DNA from: Scylla paramamosain
Lineage: Eukaryota > Arthropoda > Malacostraca > Decapoda > Portunidae
Direction of reading: 5' to 3'
NCBI RefSeq assembly: GCF_035594125.1
Contig: NC_087192.1
Span: forward strand, 5,166,001-5,230,000
DNA: 64,000 nucleotides
Positions 48,154 through 60,089 of this stretch are shown piece after piece (within the stretch, counting starts at the first letter, position 1; each line of letters begins with the position of its first letter). Both the position numbers and the translations under genes were made by a program. The notes beneath the pieces were generated by a model. The model did no database searches, was not told where the DNA came from, and was given only the letters and a program-made list of their open reading frames with translations.

Positions 48154-48156
<3 letters not shown>

Positions 48157-48440
48157 TATAGGAGAAGTCACGGAAAGGAGAGGAAGAAAACTTGCTTTCA
48201 CCTCACGTAACATCAAGGAGCACTAAAGAAAACACGTACATAGAAGACAAGTAACCTCCCGTACTTACTTCCACAGTGATTTATCGTCTTCCCGTAATCT
48301 TTAGCTTTCTTATTTCCTTCCAGGCTCATTACAAAACCTGGCAGCTCAAAGATTTTCAGCGGATCAGAGGACTTACGATTGGGAGAAAACGGAAGTGAAC
48401 TTAGTAATCTGAACACTATCACCTTCGTTAGGTCTCTTCA

Positions 48441-48486
48441 TCAGCCTTTTTTGTTGCCTTGGCCAGAGCCTCACTTCTACATAAAA
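48441..48486 (-). repeat. dispersed repeat family A, minus fragment
   Basis: 'tcagccttttttgttgcctt' and 'ggccagagcctcacttctac' followed by 'ataaa'. Confidence 0.65.
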
Positions 48487-48652
48487 CCGATTATTATGAC
48501 TGTATAGTGATAAATTACCAATACTGAATTATATTATCTACTAAATACGAGTTATTTTGGAATTGATAATTTAAATGAACGAATGCGAATATCACTAATG
48601 GCTTTCACTTATCTTCTGATTGAAAGTCTATTATCTAGTGACAAGTTGACCA

Positions 48653-48654
<2 letters not shown>

Positions 48655-48725
<71 letters not shown>
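48655..48725. repeat. (CT)n microsatellite
   Basis: About 35 CT units. Confidence 0.97.
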
Positions 48726-48727
<2 letters not shown>

Positions 48728-48781
48728 ATTCATGGTAAAGTATTTCAGTGGGACCGGTAGGCATTTTTTTAGCCTTATTAG

Positions 48782-48782
<1 letters not shown>

Positions 48783-48842
<60 letters not shown>
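48783..48842. repeat. (CA)n microsatellite
   Basis: About 29 CA units, 58 bp downstream of the (CT)n array. Confidence 0.97.
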
Positions 48843-48846
<4 letters not shown>

Positions 48847-48884
48847 GGCACAAAGTTTAGGAGAAGATTCACATTAATTCACTT

Positions 48885-49130
48885 TCACCTTCCCTACACT
48901 TACCTTCCTCCTGTTTTTCTTCAACTTCCTTCCATTCCCTTCTCTCTCTTTCTCTTCCCTTTTCTTTTACATCCCTTCCCTTCCCTTCCTTTTCCTTCCC
49001 TTCTACTCTCATCCCTTCTCTTCCCTTTCCTTCCCTTTACTTCCTTTCTCTCCTCCTTCCTTTCTCCTCCTTCCCTTCCCTTCCGTCCCCTCCTTTCCCC
49101 TTCCCTACTCTCCCCTCCATTACTGGTAAC
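48885..49130. repeat. polypyrimidine tract rich in CCTTC
   Basis: About 245 bp of almost pure C/T, with 'cccttcc' as the commonest unit. Confidence 0.9.
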
Positions 49131-49241
49131 TTAACGAGATAGAAAACCCCTAGTTATGGTATTACATCTATCGGGTTGCGAGGCAGTGTTTAATTTCCCT
49201 CAGAATCTGATAAAACTTCTAAGGGAATAAAGCTTACCGAT

Positions 49242-49243
<2 letters not shown>

Positions 49244-49305
<62 letters not shown>
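49244..49305. repeat. (GA)n microsatellite
   Basis: About 31 GA units. Confidence 0.97.
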
Positions 49306-49307
<2 letters not shown>

Positions 49308-49464
49308 TTAATGTGATCTTATGTATATACACACTCAGAAAAATAAAGTACCGTTACACATTCAACACGAAACAACGTGACACCAGGGGCGAATCCATTG
49401 ATAACAGGGTAATCATGTTATGTTGGTATGCCTGCGTGTGTTTGTTGCCGCTGCACCTACATGA

Positions 49465-49665
49465 GTAACCCTTTCACTGCTATTTGACACATCTTTCCTT
49501 CATCACTAGTCACTGTGAGACATTTCTTCTTGTTCTACAGCCACCTCTAAACATTGTATCGGCTAGAAATTGCAAAACTTATCCTTGTAATTCCTTTCTT
49601 TCTTGTAGATGCTTATAAAAATGGCATACAGTATTCGAGAACTGTGTCGAAAATTGCCGCAGATC
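49465..49665 (+). mobile_element. MITE-like element, copy lacking a clear right end
   Basis: 'taaccctttcactgctattt', 'ttcttgttctacagccacct', 'ggctagaaattgcaaaactt' and 'tcctttctttcttgtagatg' align in order with the element at 58152-58364. The right terminal inverted repeat is not visible. Confidence 0.65.
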
Positions 49666-50033
49666 CCAGGGAAAAAGGACTCGTAGACGAAGCAATACCA
49701 GAATTTGAGCTGCCACAGTAACGCTTCATGACACATACTCAGGCGCAACCTTATAGTCGAACACGCTTACCAACCTTATAGTCAAACACGCTTACCAACA
49801 CTGCCGAGACTACCTGGTTGTTCAGTGTGAAACTTCGTCAAATACCGGCCTTACTTTTCCACGTTTCGTCTTTCAGTCCCGATGACGCACGCAGGTCGAG
49901 ATTGGCTGATTGGTGAAGACATTACAAACTTCCCATCGTGATTCATGACTTAGTGATTTTCCATGGCTTGGTGACTTGCTGGGAGGACAAGTTTCCTTTG
50001 GAGACTGCTTATTGAGGGAAAAGAACGAAGGAA

Positions 50034-50800
50034 CGAAGGAAGGAAGGAAGGAGAGGTGCAGTTAGGAGATGGAGAGTCTAGAGGAAAGAAGGAGGAGGAG
50101 GAAGAGGAGGAGGAGGAGGAGGAGGAGGAGGAGAGGAAAGAATTAGAAGGAGAGGAGAAGAAATGTGGGAGAATGAGGGAAATAATTATAAAAGAGGAAA
50201 AGAAGAGACGCGAAAAGAAAAGGAAAGAAGAAATGAGAGAAGTGGGGTAGTAGGGGAGGATGCACAGATGAAGTTAAGAAAGGGAGGAGAGAAAAAAAAA
50301 CGTAAAAAAAAAGCAGGTGAAGAAAGAAAAAAAAAAGAATGAGAGAATATGAGAGGAAAACAGGAAAGGAGAGAACGAGAGGAGGAAGATAGGGAAGGAA
50401 AGAAAAGAAGATCAAAACCAAGCAAAATGGATGAAAATAAAAGAGGAGAGGGTGAGAGTAGGGAGAGATGAGAGGAAATGAGGGAAGATGATAGGAGATA
50501 AAGAAGGATGAAAAAAGATATGAGATAGAGGGAAAAAAAAAGAGTGAATCATTGGGAAGATGGGAGAGAAAAGTAAGGAATTAGTAGAAGAGGAAAAGAG
50601 AAAAAGAAAGGAGAAAAAGAAAGGAATACGAGAAGAAGAAAAGGAAAGAAGTGCAGTAAGACTAATTAGAGGGATAGAAAGAAGAAGAAGAAAGGAGGGA
50701 ATTTGGAGACGAAAGGAGGAGGCAATAAAAGAAGAGAAAGAGAAGAGAAAGGAAAAGAGGATAGGAAAGAACAAGAAGGAGGAAGGGAGGCGGGACGAGG
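50034..50800 (+). repeat. long polypurine tract (GGA/GAA-rich)
   Basis: About 750 bp in which the plus strand is overwhelmingly A and G, with (GGA)n at 50090-50135. All ORFs here are Lys/Glu/Arg (plus) or Phe/Ser/Leu (minus) low-complexity products of this bias. Confidence 0.92.
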
Positions 50801-50984
50801 TGCAGCTCTTAATGACTGTGAGCATCTGAAGTTATCGAGAAGCATGTATCTTCTATCTTTTTCTTTCCTTTTCGTTGCCGGTGATTAATGATGTGGCAGA
50901 GTCTCATCCCCTTTACTGGGCTGCAGCTTGCGTGGGGGCTTCCCTTGACGTGTTCCTTGTCATGCTGTGCGCTAAGCTGTCACG

Positions 50985-51345
50985 GAGCGCTGGGCGAATT
51001 GAAGACTCAGTAATCGAGTTGTTGGTGCCGAGTCAATAGGGATGTTTAAAAGCTTACTTCTTATTCCTTGTATATTATTTCGCTGTGCTTTTGGCTGTTA
51101 AAGAGCAGCGGGCGAATGGAAGACTCAGTAATCAGGTTGTTAGAGCCGAGTCAATAGGGAGCTTTAAAATATCAGACATTATTACTTATTCTTTGCATAT
51201 GATTTGGTTGTGCGTTTGGAACACTCAGTAATCAGGTTGTTAGTGCCCAGTCAATAGGGAGATTAGACAGATGGACGGGATGGTAAGTAGATAGGTCAGG
51301 TGGGTATGTATTATACAGGGTCTGCCATGGCTTCTTGAATTTTCC
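50985..51345 (-). repeat. amplified family B fragments, three units
   Basis: 'gactcagtaatcgagttgtt', 'gactcagtaatcaggttgtt' and 'cactcagtaatcaggttgtt' each followed by 'gagtcaatagggag' or close variants recur about every 100-118 bp. The last unit continues into 'ataggtcaggtgggtatgta' and 'cagggtctgccatgg'. These are the middle part of family B in reverse. Confidence 0.75.
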
Positions 51346-51424
51346 CTATACCTTCTTCCTATACTCTGATTGCAGCTTTCTTTATTTTCTCATTTGCGTA
51401 TGTCTTGTGACGGCACCAGATGTA

Positions 51425-51605
51425 TATTGGGCTGCCACAGAGTGGTAAGCGAATGGAACAGACTCATTTATCAGGTTGTTAGTGCTGAGTCAACAGGGAG
51501 TTTTGAAATATTAGGCAACTTTATGGATGGAGATGATAATGGATGTACTGGTAGGTGGGTGTGTTTTGTACAGGGTCTTCCTCGTGTAGGTCAGGTATCG
51601 TGGAG
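51425..51605 (-). repeat. dispersed repeat family B, minus copy
   Basis: 'gagtggtaagcgaatggaac', 'tatcaggttgttagtgctga', 'gtcaacagggagttttgaaa' and 'gtcttcctcgtgtaggtcag' follow the reverse family B order. Confidence 0.75.
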
Positions 51606-52179
51606 CGGTACTTGATGTCTCCACCTAAGCTCGAGTTAGTTATATCAAGAAAATGCACACTTATTTTCTTTCTATTGAATATGATTGTATGCCAGACATC
51701 ACCGTGTTATGTCAATGTAACTCTCTTAGATTGAAGATTTATTTTATGTGGATTTTGTGAGTACATCACGCTATCCTCTCTTTCTTCCTTAACTATTATT
51801 GAAGATATACATTTTTTTTCCAGCAAACTGATGATAAATGTTAGCGCTTGTGTATTAAAAAAATTACAAAGACAGTCATATTACAGCTTATTCTTTGCAT
51901 ATGAATTAAGATGTATTTTACCCGCACAAAAAAAAAAAAAAAAAAATATCGTTTGTGTGTAAAAAATAATCAAAGGCAGTCACGTAATTGGTAAAACTGT
52001 GTCCTTCATACTTTTGGTGTCTTTCTTTATTCCCTTATGAAAATGTTTCCTTTGTGTTATCAGGGCCCTGCATTCTGGAACGCTTTGTCCTCTCATCAGG
52101 AATATTTTCAGAGGACAAAAAAATATAATTAGTCGGCTTTTCATGGTTATTATTATTATTTTTTTTAATCCATTGATGA

Positions 52180-52645
52180 TGCAGAGGATATATCACATTT
52201 TTTTTTCTAAGAATCATAAAAACACTCTTGACAAATCCCAGTAACTTCCACGAGAGCTTGTTAAGAATAGCCTACATAAAACGCTGGAACATATGAGAAT
52301 ACAGTTCCGGTTTCTCTCGAAGTTGCATTTAGATATTGCAACCACCGCACGTCAAGCCTTTTAACAAACTACGTGACTGTTTAGCACATGACGATAATTA
52401 GCCAGGTTTTCAGGGACATATTTTTCTCCCACGCAGAAGACTTGTTACTTTTTTTTTTTCCATGAATCGTGAAAAAAAAGAAAAAGAAAATCTTGTAAAC
52501 CCCAATAACTTCAACAAGGTAATGTAGACAAGACACTTAAACATATAATACGGTTCAAGCTTCTCTCTTAGTTAATTTAGATTGTCCAACCAGTGCACGT
52601 AAGTCTCACCACAAACGACGTGGGAATGACTGTTTAGTACACACA
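52180..52645. repeat. diverged direct duplication, about 250-bp period
   Basis: 'caaatcccagtaacttccac', 'gaacatatgagaatacagtt' and 'ccaccgcacgtcaagccttt' with 'gtgactgtttagcac' recur as 'taaaccccaataacttcaac', 'aaacatataatacggttcaa' and 'ccagtgcacgtaagtctcac' with 'atgactgtttagtac'. Confidence 0.8.
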
Positions 52646-52848
52646 TACTCACCTTCACAGAGTAGCAAATGACTGCCCTAGATATAAGAGTGTCTTAGCA
52701 ATGGTTCGTGTACAAAGCTTCACGAGATACAACTTTGTGGAAGCGTGGGAGGCGAGGCAGTAAATCATGGAAAAGGAGACACTCATGCGATCATTCACAT
52801 ATGCACGCTGGCACGATACATATATGATTTTACTTTCTTTTACTGTAT

Positions 52849-52849
<1 letters not shown>

Positions 52850-52902
<53 letters not shown>
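52850..52902. repeat. (GA)n microsatellite
   Basis: About 25 GA units. Confidence 0.96.
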
Positions 52903-52908
<6 letters not shown>

Positions 52909-53298
52909 ACTAGCGGAATTGCCTAAAAGCGCCTGCGATGGAAATGTGATACCGCAAAAGTTACATTTCATCCATAAAGAAGAGGAAAAAAAATAGAGAC
53001 TGTGTAAAGTTAACCACACGTCACTGGAAACCTGCTTACTGTAAAAATACGTTCTGCAATACACAATGTCAATTCATTTTAGCGCCAGAGAAAGAAAAAA
53101 AAAAGTATAATCTATCGTTAATTATATCAATGTTTTCAAGTTGAGCAAGACACCTGTGAACTAAGTATGCTAATTTTTTTTTACTTTATTTCTATTTATT
53201 TATCTATTTATTTCTTTATTTATTGATTTATTTGTTTATTATATTTCTTAGTCTATAACTTTTTGAGAGAGGAGACTATTATCCTTTTTTTTTTCTTC

Positions 53299-53299
<1 letters not shown>

Positions 53300-53336
<37 letters not shown>
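53300..53336. repeat. (GT)n microsatellite
   Basis: About 18 GT units. Confidence 0.95.
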
Positions 53337-53337
<1 letters not shown>

Positions 53338-53739
53338 CAAATTCTTAACACATGAAATACAAATCTTGTTACCAGATATGAGTATTTTTTTTTGTTATAT
53401 ATCTCACACTCATTCGGCGAACAGCGAGTGGCTCGTGTAACAGAAAACGTCACACTGGCACAACACTCATGGGAGACTCATGTAATAAAAACCAACCCAT
53501 TACCATTCACACTGACTCGTGTAATGGAAAGTAAGACACTGAGATACTATTAATCTGACTGTACGCTGCTTCCATGCATGATATTTAGATAACTGATGAA
53601 GCGAGGCACGTGAATCATTACCTGTGGAAGTGATAACAGACACCCGGCCACGCAAACAGAATGGCTAAGCGGGGCATGTAAGAAACGAGGTGTGGGAGGG
53701 AGATTAGAGACTTAGTAAAACGTGGACTGATATGAGATT

Positions 53740-53965
53740 GAGGCGGAGTAAGTCATGTAAAGCAGTGATGGCGGAAGGAGAGGAAGGAGAGGAAGGGAAG
53801 GAAGGAGAAGCAAGGGAAGGAGATATAGGAGAGAAGTGAATGGAGGAAATTATGTAAGTTGGAGATGAAGAAAGGAGTGGGAGTGGAGGAAAGGAGGGAA
53901 GGAGAAACTGGAGAAGGAAGGAAAATAATGGAAAAGGAAGAAAGGAAAGCAAGAAAGCCTTTGTT
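53740..53965 (+). repeat. polypurine tract (GGAAG-rich)
   Basis: About 220 bp of mostly A/G on the plus strand, with repeated 'ggaaggag' units. Confidence 0.85.
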
Positions 53966-53992
53966 CTGGTGGTAGTTAGGAATCTGTACATG

Positions 53993-54160
53993 TGATGACA
54001 AAGACGCATTAAAAATATTCTACCAGTTGATAATAAAGACGCGTTAAATTATTCGACTACTAATGATAAAGACACATCAGAATTTTCGATTACCGATGAT
54101 AAAGACTGCTGATGATATAGACGCGTTAAGATTTGCAACTACTGGTGATAGAAAACGTAT
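53993..54160. repeat. minisatellite with about 33-35 bp unit
   Basis: 'gataataaagacgcgttaaa', 'gataaagacacatcagaatt', 'gataaagactgctgatgata' and 'tagacgcgttaagatttgca' recur at about 33-35 bp with substitutions, giving four to five units. Confidence 0.75.
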
Positions 54161-54289
54161 TAGGATTTTTTTTTCAATTATAATAATGATAAAAAGAAAA
54201 AAAAATAACGGACCTAAGCTAGAAAAGATTACAGTATAAAGTACACCCATTTAGTACAACAGTAAAACATTCAACTTTGTCTTAAATCG

Positions 54290-55265
54290 TGTTAAGTAAA
54301 AATTTGATGTTTATTATGATATGGAGAGCAAGATAAAAAAAGAAAAAGTTGGATAGAAAAAAAGTTGGATAGAAAAAAAAACTTACGTATGGAAAATTAT
54401 GTTTAATATAATATGAAGAGCAAGATGAAAAATGAGAGAGGAAAGAAAGAAAAAAAAAAAAACTCGAGGATACGCAGACGAAACAAAGGAAGATGTAGGA
54501 ATGAAAGAAAATAAATGAAAGATTACAAAGGAAGAGTGTGCAAAGGGAAGAAAGAAATGGAAAAAAAAGAAATATAAAAAAATATACAAGGAAGATAAAA
54601 AGAAAGTAAACGGAGGAAAAAAAATAAAGAATGAAGGAAGGAGGAAACAAAGAAAACAACATGAGATACGAGAGGGGAAGAGGTACATAAAAAATCGTGA
54701 TGTAAAGGAACAAAGAGAGGGAAAAGATGAAGAAAAATAAAAGATACTCTGAGAAAATAAAGTAAAGGTGGAAGAAGATCCGGAATGAGAGAAAGGAAAG
54801 GACAGAAAACAAAAAGGACGAGAAATGATGGAAGAATAAAGGAGTGCAAAAGATTAATGAGACGAAATATGAAGAAGACATGAAAGGAAATCAAGGAAAA
54901 GGAGAGAGAGAGAAAAAAAAATCAACGAATGAGTGTCTAAAAAATTGATAAAAGAAGAATGAGACGTTATTCAAACGAAGATAATAAATGACGACACAGA
55001 AAAAAAAAAAAAAAAAAAACACGAAGAAGTAATAGATTGGAGAGACAACAGGCAATACGAACTGTGTGTCAAAATAAAAATGTGAAAAGGGAGAAATATA
55101 TACAGAAAGAAAAATCACAATATAGAGGAGAGGAAGAGAAAGGTCACAGAGTAAAGAAAACAGAAACGAGGTAAAAGAAAAATAAGTCAGGGAATGATGG
55201 ATCAATTAGAAATAAACATAAGTAGAATAAAAAAAAAGGAGAAATAAGAAAAGATAAATAACGAA
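54290..55265 (+). repeat. very long purine-biased tract
   Basis: Nearly 1 kb with strongly A- and G-biased plus strand (AAAGAAAAAG/GAGAAG motifs). The long Phe/Ser/Leu-rich minus-strand ORFs (for example 54282-54881) are products of this composition, not genes. Confidence 0.9.
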
Positions 55266-55276
55266 GGATATGATGG

Positions 55277-55345
<69 letters not shown>
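55277..55345. repeat. (GA)n microsatellite
   Basis: About 34 GA units, directly following the long purine tract. Confidence 0.97.
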
Positions 55346-55347
<2 letters not shown>

Positions 55348-55644
55348 AAAGACATCTATTTATAAACCCACCACGCAGCACACTCTCGTACGAAGCAGAG
55401 TTGTTTACGTCAAGCCATTAGTCATGTATATTGCTAACTATCCAATGGCCCACCTCCGCTCACCTCAGCAGAGTGGGTTTTATCAGAGGCCGCTCAGCAT
55501 TATTATTGCATTACTCCTGGATTATTACACTACGCAATATATTGGTGTCGGAATGCAATGATACATGATTACTGTATTAAATGATTATTGTTGGACGTGA
55601 TATATGAGTGACTGAATGCAGTGACGTGTATAACATTATGAATC

Positions 55645-55710
55645 AGTGGGCCTTTCTTTATTTCTTTTTCTTTTTTGCTGTCTTTGGCCAGTGTCTCTTA
55701 CATAAAATAG
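55645..55710 (-). repeat. dispersed repeat family A, minus copy
   Basis: 'gtgggcctttctttatttct', 'ttttgctgtctttggccagt' and 'gtctcttacataaaata'. Confidence 0.75.
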
Positions 55711-55867
55711 ATAAATGAAATAAATAAATAGAAGATAAATATATATTGCTGTGGCCTCTCCTAAAGTTTATAGTATAATTTTCAAAGGGAGTACAAACAA
55801 CAAATAGAGCGATCAAATTGTTCAAATCTTTAAAAGCCTGTAATTTATATTTCCCTGCTCAGATTAT

Positions 55868-56045
55868 AACATAAGAACATAAAAAAATAAGGAAAGCTGC
55901 AAATATCCGTCAGACGTACATTTGGCAATCCTATCTATTTGTACCTGTCATCCTCACCATCCATTTATCTATAATCAATTTTTAAATCTTTCTAATGGGT
56001 CGGCACTAACAAGTTGATTTTTCAGTAGATGACTAACCAGTGTCA
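55868..56045 (+). repeat. dispersed repeat family B copy
   Basis: 'aacataagaacataaaaaaa', 'taaggaaagctgcaaatatc', 'tgtacctgtcatcctcacca', 'ggcactaacaagttgatt' follow family B order. Confidence 0.8.
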
Positions 56046-56592
56046 TCTCTCATTAGCAGCAAATGCATAAGGCATAAGAACATTACATTTTGTCATTTCC
56101 AGTACGTGAACAAGATACGGTTGTTGAGTAAGAACTTTTGTAATGATATTTCTTTGCATTTGTCGCAGAAATGTCACTGTTTCGCTTTCAGTGTTCCCAT
56201 GTGGCAGTGAACATTTCAAGGTTTGCACTTCACTGTTTCCTGGAATATTAAAGACTAAAGTTGTCTCGTTTCGATGCTTTTACTGCATTTGACGCAAGTG
56301 ATTTTATTTTTATTTCGTTATTAGTATTGTTTAAGCATCACGGAATATTTCAGAATTTGCGTTTCGTTGCTCTTAACACACGAAACTTTTTTTTATAATA
56401 ATCAAATACGTGTTTTTTTTTTTTTTTTATAATGATACTTTAGTTTAGATGCGGGGCGTGATATCGTTATTATTATGTTCAGTAGGAAGGAATATTTCAG
56501 TCATTTTATGGATTTCACTGCTTTTGGTGAACGAAATTTTGCTACAGTTCCTCTGATACTGTCCTGTAATGAGACTCCGGTGCATACGTTAA

Positions 56593-56596
<4 letters not shown>

Positions 56597-56675
<79 letters not shown>
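56597..56675. repeat. (CT)n microsatellite
   Basis: About 39 CT units. Confidence 0.97.
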
Positions 56676-56678
<3 letters not shown>

Positions 56679-58151
56679 CTGGATGCAATGTAATTAATTA
56701 GATGTGAATTAATAGTTTTATCTCCTCCCCCTCTTTCCCCTCTCCTTCTCCCACCATTGCTGTTCCCTCTCCCTCTCCTCCTACCCTCACTTCCTTCTCC
56801 TTCCTCTCCCCGGCCACACTGCACCCACTGAATTATGTACCCTCTCTGTATTGGTCTGTCTTTTCTCAGTAAGCGAAGACCCCACCGAGAGTCCGTGACG
56901 TAAACACACACACACACACACACACACCGAGCTTAAGTCGTATCCTTGCATTGTTTTATGGCGCTTTCAATATTTCAAAGTGGTGTCCAAATCATGGGAG
57001 CTGAAAACACCAGTGAAAGTCTCATATGCGCTTCGATATTCAAGGCTTCCGAGAAAGTCCTTCAAATAACAGCACGTGGGAGTGAAGGGAAACTTTATGA
57101 TGCGATATGTGATGGGAAAATGAAGACAGACGGACATCAGATAGTTTTTTTGTTCTTTTGTTTTCTTTTTCCGTGGAGAAGCAAACGAGACAAGCAGCTG
57201 GCAGTGTCCTCAACTCGGTGTCCTCTTCTCTTGTTTTTTTTTTTTTTTCTGGGAACGGTATTGTAAGCAGACTTTTTATTTGTCTTTCTTCCCCTTGTCT
57301 CTCTGACATATAATAAGAAATATTAATACGGTGCCCGACTACACCGCACACTAATCTTATACTTACCTTGCACATAAGTAAAGAGCAAGTAACATAATTC
57401 AGTCTCTTCTTGTGAGCAGATTATTTCATCCATTTTTCTTCCTCTTGGCCTGATCTCCCTGACATATAATGAAAAATACTAATACTAATGAAGCGGTGTT
57501 TGGTATCTGGCAACATTATATCACACTTTCCTTTCTATGTTACACATAAGTAAATAACAGCAAGTCAAATCCTGTCTCGTTTCTCAGCCTCTGAAGACAT
57601 GATGCATGGCAGAGCGCTCCGTCAAGACGTGCTTACAATAGGGAATGACTTTCAGGGTTTTCTCTAATTCACCTCCTCGCCTTTCCGTTGCGCTGTACTT
57701 CTGAGGAAACCCCAACCTGGTATAAGCCTGAGTGATGAAAACGCAAAACTGTGTGTATGTTATTTATTTATATTTTATCAAAGGATTAACACTTTTGCAC
57801 GCTGTCAAAATAGTTCATCAGTTTTATTTATTTATTTTTCTTTTATGCGTTTCTTATACCAGGTTAGAGTCTTCCCAACGTACGTGTATTATGATCGGCA
57901 GCTGCCACGCCAACATCTACTTCCGAATTTACGTCCGCCTACTCCTTCAGAGACCCAGTGACTCCCTTGCTCGAGTTCACAGTCATTTGATCCACATCGT
58001 CTACTTGGTTAGTGCTGCTCGTCAGGCAATATTTTCTTGGTGATCGTGTCCAGCTGTAGTGGTGTTCAATGTTGCTGTGTTTTCATCTCTTAAGTAACTC
58101 ACATTTCCACTTCTTGCTCTGGTTTAATATATTTTTTGTCCTATGTTTTCA

Positions 58152-58364
58152 TTAACCCTTTTACTGTTATTTGTTACATTTTTCCTTAATTACTAACCAC
58201 TTTGAGGCGTCTTTTCTTGTTCTGCAGTCACTCTCAAACGTTGTACTGCCAAGAAATTGCAAAATCTATTATTTTTATCTCCTTCTTTCTTGCAGATGTT
58301 CATAAAGATCTCATACATTGCTTGTAGTTTTGTGAATTGTTACATATCGCACTGAAAGGATTAA
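58152..58364. mobile_element. MITE with imperfect terminal inverted repeats
   Basis: The left end TTAACCCTTTTACTG and right end CACTGAAAGGATTAA are inverted repeats with about 3 mismatches in 15. Both ends carry TTAA, the target sequence of piggyBac transposases, next to a CCCTTT-type terminus. About 213 bp with no coding capacity. A second, right-truncated copy lies at 49465. Confidence 0.65.
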
Positions 58365-59340
58365 TACGTGTGATAGATTATATTTACCTGCCACCACCAC
58401 AACTGTCACCATGCAATTATATCATGTGGTTAATCTGCTTGCTGATTATACAAAGGCACGAAACTCACAGATGAAGAATTAAACGTCAGAGAGGTATTCC
58501 TGTCATGTAAACGTGATAGGAGTTGCTAGAATGGGTAACAGCACCCTCTGTCTTAATACGAGTATCTGTTGTGTGAAGCGCGCATGTGCTCGTACTAATT
58601 AGTGTCCAGTGCCTACACGTGTTCTCTCCCCGCCTCTCTTGACATATTACCTCCTGCAGCCCTCCAGCATCTCTCCCGTAATCAGTTTAACTTACCTCGA
58701 CCACCGTGTTGCCTCGCACCGCGTGTGTGTTTAAGTTGGAGTTCCCTGCGCTAACAGATCAACCATTACACGCCCGCATTGCAGGTAACCGCCGTCCCCG
58801 AGGACTAGCTGTTCTGTTTAGTCCATTTATCATTACAGACTGTTTTTTTCCCATTATCTATATGTTTTCTTATTTATTCATATATGTCTTCCTTTCTTCG
58901 TATGCATTTCCTCATTCCATTGGCTCCCTAAACTCGTGGTGATAATTAAGTTTCCCAAGGCCACCTAAGAGACGTTTAGTCACTCTCCGTCTGCCCCCCC
59001 TGGTCCGAGTGGAGGGAACGAGAACTGGACAGCCAGCTCACCATTCGTTCTCGTGCTAATTATAAACATTGCAACGTTTATTCAAGGTTATCCGGTGTGT
59101 GTGCGCTAGCTAACAGCCACCAGCACTTAGCATGGCTCTCTGGCCTGGATTAAAGGGAAGTTCCGGCGGTGTATTAATGACATTCCGGCAGCTTATTGAT
59201 AAAGCTCCGGGAGTGTATTGATGTAATCCTAGTAGTAATTAGACCAGGTGCACATTATGTACGGTAAATGAGTGACTGCCTCGGTTTTCATGTCGTGTCT
59301 GGCTTTGGTACCGAAATAAACCTGGTCATTTCTAATTTGA

Positions 59341-59390
59341 CTGTCCGTGACCAGAGGCACTCTTGCATAAAAAAAAAAAAAAAAAAAAAA
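59341..59390 (-). repeat. family A fragment followed by poly(A)
   Basis: 'ctgtccgtgaccagaggcac' and 'tcttgcataaaaaa' match the left end of family A in reverse. Confidence 0.55.
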
Positions 59391-59465
59391 GGAAATGGTC
59401 TTTTTTCATTGCCGTTTTGCCTAACCTAATCTAACGTAATCTAATTTAAATGAATCATGCGTTTT

Positions 59466-59510
59466 CTGGTTTTGTTGTCCGTGACCAGAGCCCCTCTTAC
59501 ATACAAAAGC
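59466..59510 (-). repeat. family A fragment
   Basis: 'ggttttgttgtccgtgacca' and 'gagcccctcttacatacaaa' again match the left end of family A in reverse, 125 bp from the previous fragment. Confidence 0.6.
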
Positions 59511-59992
59511 CCCTGGTGAATGAGTTTTTTTGTCCTTGTCGTTTTGCAGCTGTACTCGTGTGTATCATAAGTCAGATCTACAGTGAAGGCAAGCGTGGCG
59601 TCTATTGTTAGTCTACTGCAGGACAGAAGGTGGTGTAAAAGATAAAAATGGTGAAAAGTCTTTTTTTTTTTCCTTGGCATTTTGTATCTATGTTCGTTTG
59701 TGATTCAAACTACCGTAAAGTCTAGAGTTGTGTCTGTTACTAGTCTGTTGCAGGACAAATGTCGATGCCTCTAACTTTCACAGCCCGTTCATCTGTCTCC
59801 TTGTCTGCCTCAGGCCGCCACAGTGAGTTGTCCCAATGTCGCCTCACTTGAGATGTTCCTGCGGTGTGACACGTACACTCAACTCTCACCAAAACACTGC
59901 AGTCACTTGTTGCTAATCTAAAACCATGCACGAATCATACTTTGGTTTCCCTAATACTTTTGTGGAGAAGTTACTGTAGAGTTGTTTATTGA

Positions 59993-59994
<2 letters not shown>

Positions 59995-60087
<93 letters not shown>
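59995..60087. repeat. (GA)n microsatellite, about 46 units
   Basis: Perfect GA array of about 93 bp. Confidence 0.98.

Positions 60088-60089
<2 letters not shown>

Noticed and set aside
54282..54881. 199-codon minus-strand ORF rich in Phe/Ser/Leu
   Set aside because: It is the translation of a purine-biased tract. Overlapping frames give equally long low-complexity products, and there is no family or codon signature.
57890..58043. Possible channel exon downstream of exon d (MIGSCHANIYFRIYVRLLL...)
   Set aside because: Contains no Cys-loop, lacks the required entry phase and gives no membrane-helix pattern typical of the family.
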